Shown: positions 1 through 8,838 of the stretch, one piece after another
How positions within the stretch are numbered: the stretch's first letter is position 1
How the letters are laid out: the number at the start of each line of letters is the position of its first letter
Origin: Opitutia bacterium
GTDB taxonomy: Bacteria > Verrucomicrobiota > Verrucomicrobiia > Opitutales > Opitutaceae
Length of the DNA stretch: 32,780 bases
NCBI GenBank assembly: GCA_947453695.1
Contig: CANGHW010000053.1
Span: forward strand, 1 to 32,780
Direction of reading: 5' to 3'
Position numbers and translations under genes: made by a program
The notes under the pieces: model-generated
Database searches by the model: none
Told to the model about the DNA's origin: nothing
Seen by the model: the letters and a program-made list of their open reading frames with translations, nothing else

Positions 1-3000
1 ACCGGCCCGCGCTCGCCTGAGGAGGAGCGCGCGTCCTTCCAACTTCCGCCCGGCTTCTTCGCCGAACTCGTCGTCGCCGAATCCACCGGCTTCGGCAAAT
101 TCATCAACGTCACCTGGGACGCCCGCATGCGCCTCTGGTCGATGACCGCGCTCGAATACCCCGTCGACGGCAACGAGCAAAAAGCCGCCTCCGACGCCCT
201 CTTCGCCGCCGGCGGCCGCGACAAGGTTGTCGTCTTCGATGCGCCCTACGCCGCCCCCGCCCCTCTCGTTCCCGGCGCCACCGCCGCTCCCGCCGTCACC
301 ACGCCCCCCCGGGTCTTCGCCGACGGCCTCGTCATGCCCCTCGGCGTCCAGCCCTACCGCGATGGCGCCATCGTCCAATACGGCACCGACCTCCGCTTCT
401 ACCGCGACACCGATGCCGACGGCCGCGCCGACCGCCACGACGTGATCCTCACCGGCTTCGGCACGCAGGACTCCCACCTCTTCCCCCACCAATTCCTTCG
501 TCAGCCCGGCGGCCAGATCTTCGTCGCTCAAGGACTCTTCAACTATTCCACGGTCCGCCGCCCCGACGGTCGCCCCTTCGCCGACGGCTCGACCACGATT
601 CCGTTTAACCAGTGCAAGCTCGCCCGCTTCACACCCGACGGCTCTTCCTTCGAAACCCTCACCGCCGGCCCGAACAACATCTGGGGCCTTGTCACCTCCC
701 GCGAGGGCGAGACGTTTTTCCAGGAAGCCAACGACATGGGCTTTCCCGTCATCCCCTACGAACCCGGCGTCTGGGTCACCACCGGCTCCAAAGACCGCCT
801 CCGTCCCTACCAACCCCTCATGCCGCCCCCACTCGCCCCCGCGCAGATGGGCGGCACCGGCCTCAGCGGCCTCGCCCTCGCCGAAGACCGCGGCTCTCCC
901 TTCGCTGGGTTTTCCTCCGCCCCATCGTCCCTCGCCTCTGGCCCCTCGCCCAAAACTTTCTTCCTCGCCAACCCCATCACCAACACGATCAACGCCGTCC
1001 GCGCCACCCCCACGGCCGACGGCGCGCGCTACACTTACGAGAAGCTTCCCGACTTCCTCACCACGGAGGATAAATGGTTTCGCCCCGTCGCGATCCACTT
1101 CGGCCCCGACGGCGCCCTCTACATCGTCGACTGGTATAACAAAATCATTTCCCACAACGAGGTCCCGCGCACGCACCCCGACCGCGACAAATCCCGCGGC
1201 CGCATCTGGCGCATCCGCCACCAAGATCAACCGCGCGTCACTCCGCCCGACCTCACCAAACTCGACGACCGCGCCCTCGTCGCCCAACTCGGCGGCCCCA
1301 ACGCCCTCGTCTCCCGCCTCGCCTGGCTCGAACTCACAGACCGCCGCGCCACCACTGTCGCGCCCGATCTCACCACCATTATCGCAGATCGCACTGCGCC
1401 AACCGACCGCCGCCTCGCCGCCTTCTGGGCCCTCGAAAGTCTCTCACCGCTCCCCACCCCGCTCCTCCTCCAACTCGCCTCCGACCCCGCGCCCACCATC
1501 CGCCACGAGGCCGCCCGCCTCGCCGCCGCGCACCCACGCCCCGAGTCAGAATTTCTCGCGATCGCTACTCCGCTCCTCGCTGATCCTTCCCCCTCCGTCC
1601 GCGCCGCCCTCGGCGATGCCCTCCGTCGTGTCCCGCGCGCCAGCGCGCAGGTCATGCACCTCGCCGCCCAACTAGGCGCCGCCTCCCTTCCGCCCGTCGT
1701 CGCCCCGGCCAATCCCTGGCCGCGCTACGAGCGCGAGTTTGAGCGCTACCTCGCCCGCTGGGCCATGGAGCTGAATCCTGCTTCCACCGCAGCGCTCCTC
1801 GCCTTGCCCGCCGGCCGCGCCCTCCCCCTCGAAAATCGCGTCCTCGCCACCCTCGCTCTCGGCGGCAAAGACGCCGCCATCGGCCTCGCCCGACTCACGC
1901 CCGAACTTGCTCGACCCCTCGCCGACGAAGAAGTGCGCGCCCTGGCCGCTCACTTCTCCGAGCCCGCCGTCCGCGAAGCCCTCTCTTCGTCACTCGCGTC
2001 CGCCACCACGCGCGCCCCCGTTCTCCGCGCCCTCCTGACGCTCCGCACGAGCCTCGACACCACACCGCTCACTGCCGCGCTCACCTCGGCCGCCTCTGCC
2101 CTCCTCGCCTCCACCGACACCGCCGACCTCACCCTCGGCGCTCAAGTCGCCGGCGCCTTCAAACTCGCCGCCACCGAGCCCGCCCTCACCGCCCTCCTCA
2201 CCCGCGACCTCGCCACCCTCTCAACTCTCAAATCTCCGATCTCAAATCTTCCACCGCCCCCGCTTGCCGCCCTCCGCGCTCTCCGCGAAAACGCCCTCGG
2301 TCCCGTCGCCGCCTTCGAACGCCTCGCCCGCTCCTCCGCCGATGCCTCCGTCCGCGACGAAGCCCTCGCCGCCCTCGCCGCCCTCGCCGCCTCGCGCGCC
2401 CCCGATGCGCCCGCCCTCCTCGTCGCCCTCCTCCCTTCGCTCACCCTTTCCCAACGCGGCACCGCCCTCGACCGTCTCGCCGGCACCACCACCGGCGCCA
2501 CGGCCATCCTCGCCGGCCTCCGCGCCAACACCGTCTCCAAAACCGACCTCGGCCTGAATACCGCCGACAAACTTCACACGCTTCTACCCGACGATCCCAC
2601 CGTCGCCACCCTCTGGAAAGAAATCGGCGGCGACGCCCAACGCGCCCTCCGCCTCGACGGCGCCGCCACCGACTACTCTGCCACGCAGCTCACCCTCACC
2701 GGCCCGTTCACCGTCGAGTGTTGGGCCAAGCTCGATCCTACCATCAACAACCTCGACGCCCTCCTCAGCGCCCCCGGCCAAGTCTCCATCAACTTCCACG
2801 CCGCCCAACTCCGCGTCTGGCTCAGCGCCCACGCCCCGTCCGATATCGTCGTCGCCAAGAAAAAAACCACCCCGCGCGTCTGGACGCACTACGCCATCAC
2901 CCGCGACACCACCGGCGTCTTCCGCATCTTTATCAACGGCGAACTCGACGCCACTAGCACCACCGCCAACCCCGCGCCGCTCACCGCCCTCGACCTCGGT

Positions 3001-3681
3001 CGCGCCAACCCGAAAAACGGCGGCACCGCTGGCTGGCTCGCCGAGTTTCGGGTCTGGAGCGTTACCCGCTCCGCCAAAGAAATCCGCGAAAATTTCGACC
3101 GCAGTTTCCTCACCGCGCCCAACCTCACCCACGTCTTCTCCGGCGACCAATGGGGCCCTCTCCAAGGCAAAGCCCACCTCGACTTCACCGACGACGCCCC
3201 CGCCCTCCTCACCGCCGCCGAAGCCGCCGTGCAGGACGAAAAATTCACCCGCTTCCGCAAACTCGCCACCACCCGCGGCAACCCCGAGCAAGGCAAACAA
3301 CTCTTCACCACCATCTGCCTCGCGTGCCACCAGTTCGCCGGTAAAGGCGGCGCCATCGCCCCTGCTCTCGACGGCGTCGGCAACACCGGCACCGAAGCCC
3401 TCCTCCGCAATATCCTCACCCCGAGCGCAGCGATGGAGAGCGCCTACCGCACCTTCCGCGTCGTCGCCACCGACGGCTCCGTCCGCGAAGGCTTCCTCGT
3501 CGAAGAGTCGGCCGACTCCCTGGTCCTCCGCACGCCCGGTGCCGAAGACCGCCGCATACCCCGTAGCGAAATCCGCTCCACCACTTATCTCCGCCGCTCC
3601 CTTATGCCCGAAGGCCTCCTTGAGAGCCTGGCCCCCGAACAGGTCAGCGACCTCTTCGCTCATCTTAATTCCCTCCGCTGA
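1..3681 (+). CDS. PVC-type membrane-bound dehydrogenase-like protein: beta-propeller, HEAT repeats, LamG domain, C-terminal cytochrome c (5' partial)
   Basis: The reading frame is open from base 1, so the N-terminus lies outside the window; the first in-frame ATG (127) is inside the conserved domain and is not the start. The visible 1226 residues begin with the PEEERxSFxLPPGF motif typical of Planctomycetes/Verrucomicrobia propeller dehydrogenase-like proteins. A propeller follows, ending near FGPDGALYIVDWYN. Alpha-helical HEAT-like repeats rich in Ala/Leu span about residues 410-860 and a LamG/concanavalin-like domain spans about 881-1036. Last comes a cytochrome c domain with CLACH (Cys1106, Cys1109, His1110 in window numbering) and a small beta-rich tail. 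Family members are exported heme proteins of largely unknown substrate, and an oxidative periplasmic role is inferred. The LamG domain between HEAT and heme modules is the odd part. An AT-rich simple-sequence patch at 2218-2250 is translated in frame. Confidence 0.88.
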   Translation, partial: TGPRSPEEERASFQLPPGFFAELVVAESTGFGKFINVTWDARMRLWSMTALEYPVDGNEQKAASDALFAAGGRDKVVVFDAPYAAPAPLVPGATAAPAVTTPPRVFADGLVMPLGVQPYRDGAIVQYGTDLRFYRDTDADGRADRHDVILTGFGTQDSHLFPHQFLRQPGGQIFVAQGLFNYSTVRRPDGRPFADGSTTIPFNQCKLARFTPDGSSFETLTAGPNNIWGLVTSREGETFFQEANDMGFPVIPYEPGVWVTTGSKDRLRPYQPLMPPPLAPAQMGGTGLSGLALAEDRGSPFAGFSSAPSSLASGPSPKTFFLANPITNTINAVRATPTADGARYTYEKLPDFLTTEDKWFRPVAIHFGPDGALYIVDWYNKIISHNEVPRTHPDRDKSRGRIWRIRHQDQPRVTPPDLTKLDDRALVAQLGGPNALVSRLAWLELTDRRATTVAPDLTTIIADRTAPTDRRLAAFWALESLSPLPTPLLLQLASDPAPTIRHEAARLAAAHPRPESEFLAIATPLLADPSPSVRAALGDALRRVPRASAQVMHLAAQLGAASLPPVVAPANPWPRYEREFERYLARWAMELNPASTAALLALPAGRALPLENRVLATLALGGKDAAIGLARLTPELARPLADEEVRALAAHFSEPAVREALSSSLASATTRAPVLRALLTLRTSLDTTPLTAALTSAASALLASTDTADLTLGAQVAGAFKLAATEPALTALLTRDLATLSTLKSPISNLPPPPLAALRALRENALGPVAAFERLARSSADASVRDEALAALAALAASRAPDAPALLVALLPSLTLSQRGTALDRLAGTTTGATAILAGLRANTVSKTDLGLNTADKLHTLLPDDPTVATLWKEIGGDAQRALRLDGAATDYSATQLTLTGPFTVECWAKLDPTINNLDALLSAPGQVSINFHAAQLRVWLSAHAPSDIVVAKKKTTPRVWTHYAITRDTTGVFRIFINGELDATSTTANPAPLTALDLGRANPKNGGTAGWLAEFRVWSVTRSAKEIRENFDRSFLTAPNLTHVFSGDQWGPLQGKAHLDFTDDAPALLTAAEAAVQDEKFTRFRKLATTRGNPEQGKQLFTTICLACHQFAGKGGAIAPALDGVGNTGTEALLRNILTPSAAMESAYRTFRVVATDGSVREGFLVEESADSLVLRTPGAEDRRIPRSEIRSTTYLRRSLMPEGLLESLAPEQVSDLFAHLNSLR
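2218..2250 (+). repeat. AT-rich degenerate CTCAAATCT-type simple repeat inside a coding region
   Basis: Repeated short units (TCTCAACTC, TCTCAAATC, TCTCAAATC) form an AT-rich island inside an otherwise very GC-rich gene. They are read in frame as Ser-Thr-Leu-Lys-Ser-Pro-Ile-Ser-Asn-Leu within the HEAT-rich region. The patch looks like an inserted or expanded simple-sequence element and not a conserved protein segment. Confidence 0.5.
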
Positions 3682-3775
3682 ACGCTGCCGCGCTTGCCGC
3701 TCTAATTTGAGACGGATAATCCCGTCGCCTACCCGCGCCCGCTCCCGACACTCCGCCGCACTACTCACCCCTCCC

Positions 3776-4576
3776 GTGCGCCCCCTGCTCCATCTCTCCG
3801 TCTCTCTTACTCTCGCGCTCTCCCTCGCCGCACCCACCGCCCACGCCGCTGCCGACCTACCTGCCCCGCGCTCCGACGCCAATTCGCTCCGCGCCCACGA
3901 GCAACTCGTCGCGAAAGCCAAAACCGGCGGCATCGATCTCTACTTCCTCGGCGATTCCATCACCCGCCGCTGGGGCGCCACGGATTACCCCGCCTTCCTC
4001 GCCCACTGGAAAAAAACCTTTCACGGCTGGAATGCCGCCAACTTCGGCTGGGGCGCCGACCGCATCGAAAACATCCTCTGGCGCCTCGACCACGGCGAAC
4101 TCGACGGCGTCCACCCCAAAGTGATCGTCCTCCTCGCCGGCACCAATAACGTCGGCAGCGAACCCGCCGACGACGCCCGCCTCGCCGACATCTCTCGCGG
4201 CCTCACCGCCCTCGTCGCCCGTTGCCGCGAAAAGGCCCCCGGCGCCACCCTCATCCTCACCGCCATCTTTCCGCGCAACGACCACCCGGCCGTCCTCCCC
4301 ACGATCAACCGTCTCAACGCCCACCTCGCCCAACTCGCCGACGGCAAAAAAATCCGCTTCCTCAACGTCAACGCGCGCCTCGCCGACCCCGACGGCAAAC
4401 TCTTCGACGGCATGACCGTCGACCGCCTCCACCCGTCGCTTCAGGGCTATCAAGTTTGGGCCGACGGCCTCACGCCCCTCCTCACCGAACTCCTCGGCCC
4501 GCCCGCCGCCACCGACCACGCCCCGCCGCCCACGGGTGACCCCAGCGCCAAGCCCGCCCCGCGCCCCACGCCCTAG
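3776..4576 (+). CDS. Exported SGNH/GDSL-family hydrolase (esterase/acetylhydrolase-like)
   Basis: The product is about 266 residues from a GTG start at 3776. That start gives an immediate signal peptide (hydrophobic core 6-18, cleavage likely near AHA at 22-24); the longer upstream extension would overlap the preceding gene and adds only low-complexity sequence. SGNH blocks are all visible. Block I is FLGDSIT with nucleophile Ser61, block II is NFGWGADR with Gly91/Gly93, block III is LLAGTNN with Asn124, and block V is DRLHP with Asp216 and His219. It resembles the platelet-activating-factor acetylhydrolase/sialate or acetylxylan esterase branch that removes O-acyl groups, often from glycans. 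The last 25 residues are Pro-rich and probably disordered. It lies 94 bases behind the cytochrome protein and ahead of another exported cytochrome. The substrate is not determined. Confidence 0.9.
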   Translation: MRPLLHLSVSLTLALSLAAPTAHAAADLPAPRSDANSLRAHEQLVAKAKTGGIDLYFLGDSITRRWGATDYPAFLAHWKKTFHGWNAANFGWGADRIENILWRLDHGELDGVHPKVIVLLAGTNNVGSEPADDARLADISRGLTALVARCREKAPGATLILTAIFPRNDHPAVLPTINRLNAHLAQLADGKKIRFLNVNARLADPDGKLFDGMTVDRLHPSLQGYQVWADGLTPLLTELLGPPAATDHAPPPTGDPSAKPAPRPTP

Positions 4577-4591
4577 CTAGAGAGGTCGGAC

Positions 4592-4614
4592 GCTACGAAC
4601 TCCGTCATCGTAGC
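4592..4614. repeat. Small intergenic hairpin (7-bp arms)
   Basis: GCTACGA at 4592-4598 is the exact reverse complement of TCGTAGC at 4608-4614, with a 9-base loop. It lies between the SGNH hydrolase gene and the next gene. No T-run follows, so it is not a standard intrinsic terminator. It could be a repeat-family hairpin or an RNA-stability element. Confidence 0.3.
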
Positions 4615-4659
4615 TACCCGCGTTGACCACCCGTCGCCCGGCGGCCCACTCTCCGCGCC

Positions 4660-6162
4660 ATGCGGACGATTTTCTTTTTCGTGGTCGGCGCGGCACTCAC
4701 CGCCGCGGGCGCGGAATCGTTTCGTCCCACTATTCCCCAAGTCTGGGATGAAGTCGCCCTGCGCGACCTTGAGCTTCCGCTCGCCTCCACGGGGCTTCCA
4801 CCCGGCCACATCACGCCGGAATACTACTACGCGCAAAAGGTTCGTCCCATCTACACGAGCTACCCGGTTTACCATCCCGATCGTGAACCCGCGGGCTACT
4901 TCGAAAACCTGAAATCCCGCGAGCCCATCGTGCTCTGGAACGACACCGACAAACGCCCCAAACTCGTCGTCGCCGACGATTGGGTTGCGGCCGGCGAACT
5001 CGTTTTCGACGCCCCGATCGCCTACGTCGAACTCACCCCCGAGCAACGCGCCACCCGCGCCAACGAATTTCGCACGCTCCCCTATCGTCTCACGCCCAAC
5101 GGCCAGATTCCCTTCTACCGCTACGTGATTCGCGAGAAGGGCAAGGTCGAGCTCGGCCTCCTCGCCTGCGCCGAGTGCCACAACCGTGTCATGCCCGACG
5201 GCTCCATCATCAAAGGCGCCCAAGGCAACCCGCCCTTCGATCTCCAGTTCGCCCGAGCCATCCACGCGTCCTCCGTCGAGAGCGCCCGCCGCGGCCAACG
5301 CGTCCTCTTCGCCGCCCCCGTGGCCGCGCAGCCAGTCGTGTCCCAACTCGACCGCCTCTCGCCCGCGCAAATCGCCGCCTACCACGAGACGGTTCCCCTC
5401 GGTGTCCTGGCTCGCCACGGTTCCGGCAGTTTCACCCCGGTCCAAATTCCCGACCTCATCGGCGTCGACGAACGCCGCTATCTCGACCACACCGGCCTTC
5501 AGCGCAACCGCGGCCTCGGCGATCTCATGCGCTACGCCGCCCTCAATCAGGGCGCCGACCTCCTCTCCGATTTTGGCGGCATCATCCCCCGCGCCGATCC
5601 CGCCACCCAAGCCCGCCCCGCCGCCACGAACGGCACCCGCTACAGTGACGAACAACTCTACGCCCTCGCCCTCTACCTCAAAAGCCTGCGCCCTCCACTC
5701 AACCCCAACCCCACCAACGCCATTACCCGTCGCGGCGAAGAAGTGTTTCGCGAACAGGAATGCGCCCGCTGCCACGACCCCGAACAGGGCTACACCAATC
5801 ACAAGCTCGTCGTCGCCCCCGGCTTCACTGTTCCCGCCGATCACCCCGCTCGCGCCGACATACTAACCAAGCGCAGCGTCGACACCGATCCCACCCTCGC
5901 GCTCCAAACCCGCCGCGGCACCGGCCTCTACAAAGTCCCCTCGCTCCGCGGCGTTTGGTATCGCAGCCATTTCGAACACAACGGGTCCTGCGCCACCCTC
6001 GAAGATTGGTTCGACCCGCGCCGCCTCGCCGACACCTACGTGCCCACCGGTTGGAAGGGCCCGCCCGGCACCACCACCCGCGCCGTCCGTGGCCACGACT
6101 ACGGCCTCGACCTCAACGAAGCCGACCGCCGCGCCCTCATTGCCTTTCTTCGCACGCTCTAA
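4660..6162 (+). CDS. Exported two-heme c-type cytochrome (cytochrome c peroxidase-like C-terminal domain)
   Basis: The product is 500 residues with an N-terminal signal peptide (hydrophobic 4-16, cleavage near AGA at 16-18). Two heme-attachment motifs are present: CAECH at 170-174 and CARCH at 368-372. The C-terminal region holds GLYKVPSLRG, then a HNGS...LEDWFD segment near 440-455, which is characteristic of the di-heme cytochrome c peroxidase/MauG superfamily. The roughly 170 residues before the first heme and the 198-residue spacing between hemes are larger than in classic di-heme peroxidases, so peroxidase activity should not be assumed. An electron-transfer or oxidative role in the periplasm is inferred. 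It is followed after 23 bases by the ceramidase-like gene, so the two are probably cotranscribed. Confidence 0.85.
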   Translation: MRTIFFFVVGAALTAAGAESFRPTIPQVWDEVALRDLELPLASTGLPPGHITPEYYYAQKVRPIYTSYPVYHPDREPAGYFENLKSREPIVLWNDTDKRPKLVVADDWVAAGELVFDAPIAYVELTPEQRATRANEFRTLPYRLTPNGQIPFYRYVIREKGKVELGLLACAECHNRVMPDGSIIKGAQGNPPFDLQFARAIHASSVESARRGQRVLFAAPVAAQPVVSQLDRLSPAQIAAYHETVPLGVLARHGSGSFTPVQIPDLIGVDERRYLDHTGLQRNRGLGDLMRYAALNQGADLLSDFGGIIPRADPATQARPAATNGTRYSDEQLYALALYLKSLRPPLNPNPTNAITRRGEEVFREQECARCHDPEQGYTNHKLVVAPGFTVPADHPARADILTKRSVDTDPTLALQTRRGTGLYKVPSLRGVWYRSHFEHNGSCATLEDWFDPRRLADTYVPTGWKGPPGTTTRAVRGHDYGLDLNEADRRALIAFLRTL

Positions 6163-6185
6163 CTTCCCACCGCCGCAACCACCCC

Positions 6186-7643
6186 ATGCGCCTCCCTCTC
6201 GCCGCCCCACTCGTTCTCTCTCTCGTTGTCCTCTTCGCAGTTGTCACTCGCGCCGCCGATTCCGCCCCGCTCCGCGCCGGCGCCTTCGCCCAAGACATCA
6301 CACCCTCGCTCGCCCAGCCCTCTCCCATCAACGGCGGCATGAAGGGCGCCTTCGCCAAGACTGTCACCGATCCCATGCACGCGCGTAGCCTCGCGGTGCA
6401 AAGCGGCCCTACGACTTTGGTCTTCTGCATCGTCGATGCCTGCATGATCCCGCGTGAGATCTGCGAATCCGCCAAAGCCCTCGCCTCTCGCGCCACCGGC
6501 GTCCCCGCTTCGCACCTGCTCATCAGCGCCACGCACTCACACAGCTGCGCGACGATGACTCCCGTTTTCCAAAGCGAGGCCGATCCCGCTTACCTCACCA
6601 CCCTCCCGGCTCGTATCGCCGAGAGCATCATCCGCGCACACGCCAACCTCGAGCCCGCCGAGATCGCCTTCGGCAAAGCCTCTAACTCCGACCAGGTCTT
6701 CAACCGCCGCTGGCTCGTGAAAGACGGCGGGTCCTACGAAAACCCCTTCGATTCCCTCGCCGACCGCGCGTGGATGAATCCCGGATTCCAAAATCCGAAA
6801 GTCACCGGCCCCGCCGGCCCGGTCGATCCCGAGGTCTCGCTCCTCGCCGCGCGCGCCAAATCCGACGGTCGCCCCCTCGCCATCCTCGCCAACTACAGCC
6901 TACACTACGTCGGCGGCCTCCCGGCCATTTCCGCCGACTACTACGGTGCCTTCGCTCGCGAAGTCACCGCGCGTCTCTCCGCCACCGACGCCCGCTACAC
7001 CGGCAAACCCGCTTTCGTCGCGATCATGAGCAACGGCACCAGCGGCAACATCAACAACGTCAACTACGCCGCCCCGCCTCCGCCCAAGCGCGCCCTCGGC
7101 GAACAGATTTCCCTCGTCGCCCAAAGCGTCGCCGACACCGCCCTCGCCGCCTACCAGCGTCTGTCGTGGCAGGCCGCCGCACCCGTCGCCACCGCCGAGC
7201 GCGACGTCACACTCGCCGTCCGCAAGCCCGCGCCCGACGAACTCACCCGCGCCCAAAAAATCGTCGCCACCACCAAGCGCGACGCCGACGGCCAGTTCTC
7301 CGATCGCAAAGCCATCTACGCCCTCGAGTCCCTCGCCCTCGCCGCCTACCCGGCCACCGTTCCCGTGAAACTCCAGGCCCACCGCATCGGCGCGCTCACC
7401 ATCGCCGCGATCCCCTGCGAAGTCTTCGTCGAAATCGGCCTCGACCTCAAGGCCACCAAACCGCTCGGCGAACATTTCACGATCTCCCTCGCCAACGGCT
7501 ACAACGGCTACCTCCCCACGCCCGAGCACCACGCCCTCGGCGGCTACGAAACCTGGCGCGCCCGCAGCAGCTACCTCGAAGTCGAAGCCTCGACGAAAAT
7601 CACCGCCACCCTCCGCGACCTTCTCACCACGGTGGCGAAATAG
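6186..7643 (+). CDS. Exported neutral/alkaline ceramidase N-terminal-domain hydrolase
   Basis: The product is 485 residues from ATG 6186, which yields a clean signal peptide (hydrophobic 8-20, cleavage after TRA). The mature part begins FAQDITP and continues with DPMHARSLAV, a VDACMIP segment and SATHSHS at 114-120. These match the neutral ceramidase family, in which the paired histidines (His117, His119) and a later histidine (NYSLHY, His240) bind zinc. The protein has only the ceramidase catalytic-type domain; the C-terminal Ig-like domain of true ceramidases is absent. In Verrucomicrobiota and Planctomycetes such stand-alone domains are widespread exported hydrolases of unknown amide or ester substrate, so ceramide is not implied. 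The longer frame upstream overlaps the cytochrome gene and is not real. Confidence 0.87.
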   Translation: MRLPLAAPLVLSLVVLFAVVTRAADSAPLRAGAFAQDITPSLAQPSPINGGMKGAFAKTVTDPMHARSLAVQSGPTTLVFCIVDACMIPREICESAKALASRATGVPASHLLISATHSHSCATMTPVFQSEADPAYLTTLPARIAESIIRAHANLEPAEIAFGKASNSDQVFNRRWLVKDGGSYENPFDSLADRAWMNPGFQNPKVTGPAGPVDPEVSLLAARAKSDGRPLAILANYSLHYVGGLPAISADYYGAFAREVTARLSATDARYTGKPAFVAIMSNGTSGNINNVNYAAPPPPKRALGEQISLVAQSVADTALAAYQRLSWQAAAPVATAERDVTLAVRKPAPDELTRAQKIVATTKRDADGQFSDRKAIYALESLALAAYPATVPVKLQAHRIGALTIAAIPCEVFVEIGLDLKATKPLGEHFTISLANGYNGYLPTPEHHALGGYETWRARSSYLEVEASTKITATLRDLLTTVAK

Positions 7644-7675
7644 GCGCCCATGCTCGGTGTCACCCGGGCGCCCGC

Positions 7676-8764
7676 TTACCGCGACGCCACGTAGGGCTCG
7701 ATCGCGCGAAAATTCTTCCGCGCCGCGCAAGCCGCGTCGCGCGCCGTCGGCTCGCTGAACAAATACACCGCGTAGCCGCCGAAACCGCCGCCACAATATT
7801 TCCACGCGACCGTCCCCGCGATATCCGCCGGTAGCGCGTCCATGCCTTCGGCGCGCTGCACTGCGTAGGATTGCCGCACGCCTTCGGCGATGAGGGAAAA
7901 ATCTGACTTCCATACTCCGTCGCGCGCCGCCGCGCCCGCGCGCGCGATCGCATCGTAGTCTCGCTCCCCGCCGACCATCGACGGCGTGTCGTGTTGCTTG
8001 CCCGTCCAGAGTAGCGCCATCCGCCCGCGCAGGAAATCTCCGTTCGACTTCACATCCAGCACCGGTCGCGGACCGCTGCGCCACGCGCACAAGCCCGTCT
8101 CCGCAATCACCGCCGGATCTTGCCAACCCACGCCGAGATTCAGTTCGGAGCCGATGCCGTCCTTACCGTTGAGCAAGGCCCACGCACCCGAGCCACCGAG
8201 GCCGGCGTTGCGCTCAAAAGGCCAGTCACGCAACGACACCGTGGGCGAAATCGCGCAGTTCACGATAAAGGCCCCCGGCCGCGCCAGCCGCGGCACATCG
8301 AGCCAGCCGCCCCCGAAATCCACCCGCAACGGCGCCACTTCGGGCGCGCGGATGAAGCGCACGATCTGCGTCGTCGAGATCGGCGGAAACTGCGGCGGCG
8401 TCTTCGGCATCAGCAGATACTTCGCGCCGACCTGCGCACACAACTCGCGTTTCAACGGCCCGTATTTGTCGTCGTCCGTCACCGCGAGAATGTCCGGCTT
8501 CAGCCGCAGAAAGTGCTCCTTGAAATCGATGCCCTCGTCGTGCCCTTCGCCGATCACGACATCATCCACCATCTCCATCGCCGCGATCAGCGCCCGCTTG
8601 TGCTCGTCGGGCAGCGAGCTCCGCCGCTGCTTGTGAATCCACAACACTTCCGCCGACGCGAAACACACCGTGAGATGATCGCCCAGCGCCCGCGCCTCGC
8701 GGAAGAACTGCACGTGCCCTGCGTGGAGAATGTCGTAGCAGCCGGAAACAAAGACGCGGATCAT
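7676..8764 (-). CDS. Bifunctional HIGH-type nucleotidyltransferase / GHMP-type sugar kinase fusion
   Basis: The product is 362 residues from ATG at 8764; the 12-codon longer version adds no conserved residues. Residues 1-138 match the HldE-C/TagD/cytidylyltransferase-like fold, with GCYDILHAGH (nucleotide-binding HxGH at 14-17) and the ISTTQI motif at 129-134. Residues 139-362 match a compact GHMP kinase of the heptose/fucose kinase type: APLRVDFGGGWLD (144-156), a phosphate-binding loop AGLGGSGA (187-194) and the C-terminal GGGFGGYAVYL motif (325-335). The kinase half of about 220 residues is much shorter than the usual 320-350. The inferred role is to phosphorylate a sugar at C1 and transfer a nucleotide to it, making an activated sugar for envelope glycan. 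The order is nucleotidyltransferase then GHMP, whereas HldE has a PfkB kinase first. It follows the GNAT gene by 74 bases on the same strand. Confidence 0.85.
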   Translation of the reverse strand: MIRVFVSGCYDILHAGHVQFFREARALGDHLTVCFASAEVLWIHKQRRSSLPDEHKRALIAAMEMVDDVVIGEGHDEGIDFKEHFLRLKPDILAVTDDDKYGPLKRELCAQVGAKYLLMPKTPPQFPPISTTQIVRFIRAPEVAPLRVDFGGGWLDVPRLARPGAFIVNCAISPTVSLRDWPFERNAGLGGSGAWALLNGKDGIGSELNLGVGWQDPAVIAETGLCAWRSGPRPVLDVKSNGDFLRGRMALLWTGKQHDTPSMVGGERDYDAIARAGAAARDGVWKSDFSLIAEGVRQSYAVQRAEGMDALPADIAGTVAWKYCGGGFGGYAVYLFSEPTARDAACAARKNFRAIEPYVASR

Positions 8765-8838
8765 GTTTGAGTAATAGAGGACCGGGAGGCTCGCGATCAC
8801 CCCCCACTACCGTCAACCCGCGATTTATCCCCACGCCT

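Noticed and set aside
3539..3775. Longer N-terminus for the SGNH hydrolase starting at 3539
   Set aside because: It would overlap the upstream coding sequence by over 140 bases and bury the signal peptide. GTG at 3776 starts the signal peptide directly.
2584..3933. 449-codon minus-strand frame
   Set aside because: It is opposite the heme protein and SGNH hydrolase genes and has only low-complexity composition with no motif.
4573..5844. 423-codon minus-strand frame
   Set aside because: It is antisense to the two-heme cytochrome gene, whose heme motifs and signal peptide establish the true strand.
7645..7675. GGCGCCC/GGGCGCC inverted pair between convergent genes as a bidirectional terminator
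   Set aside because: The loop is about 16 bases and there is no T-run on either side, so the support is too weak.
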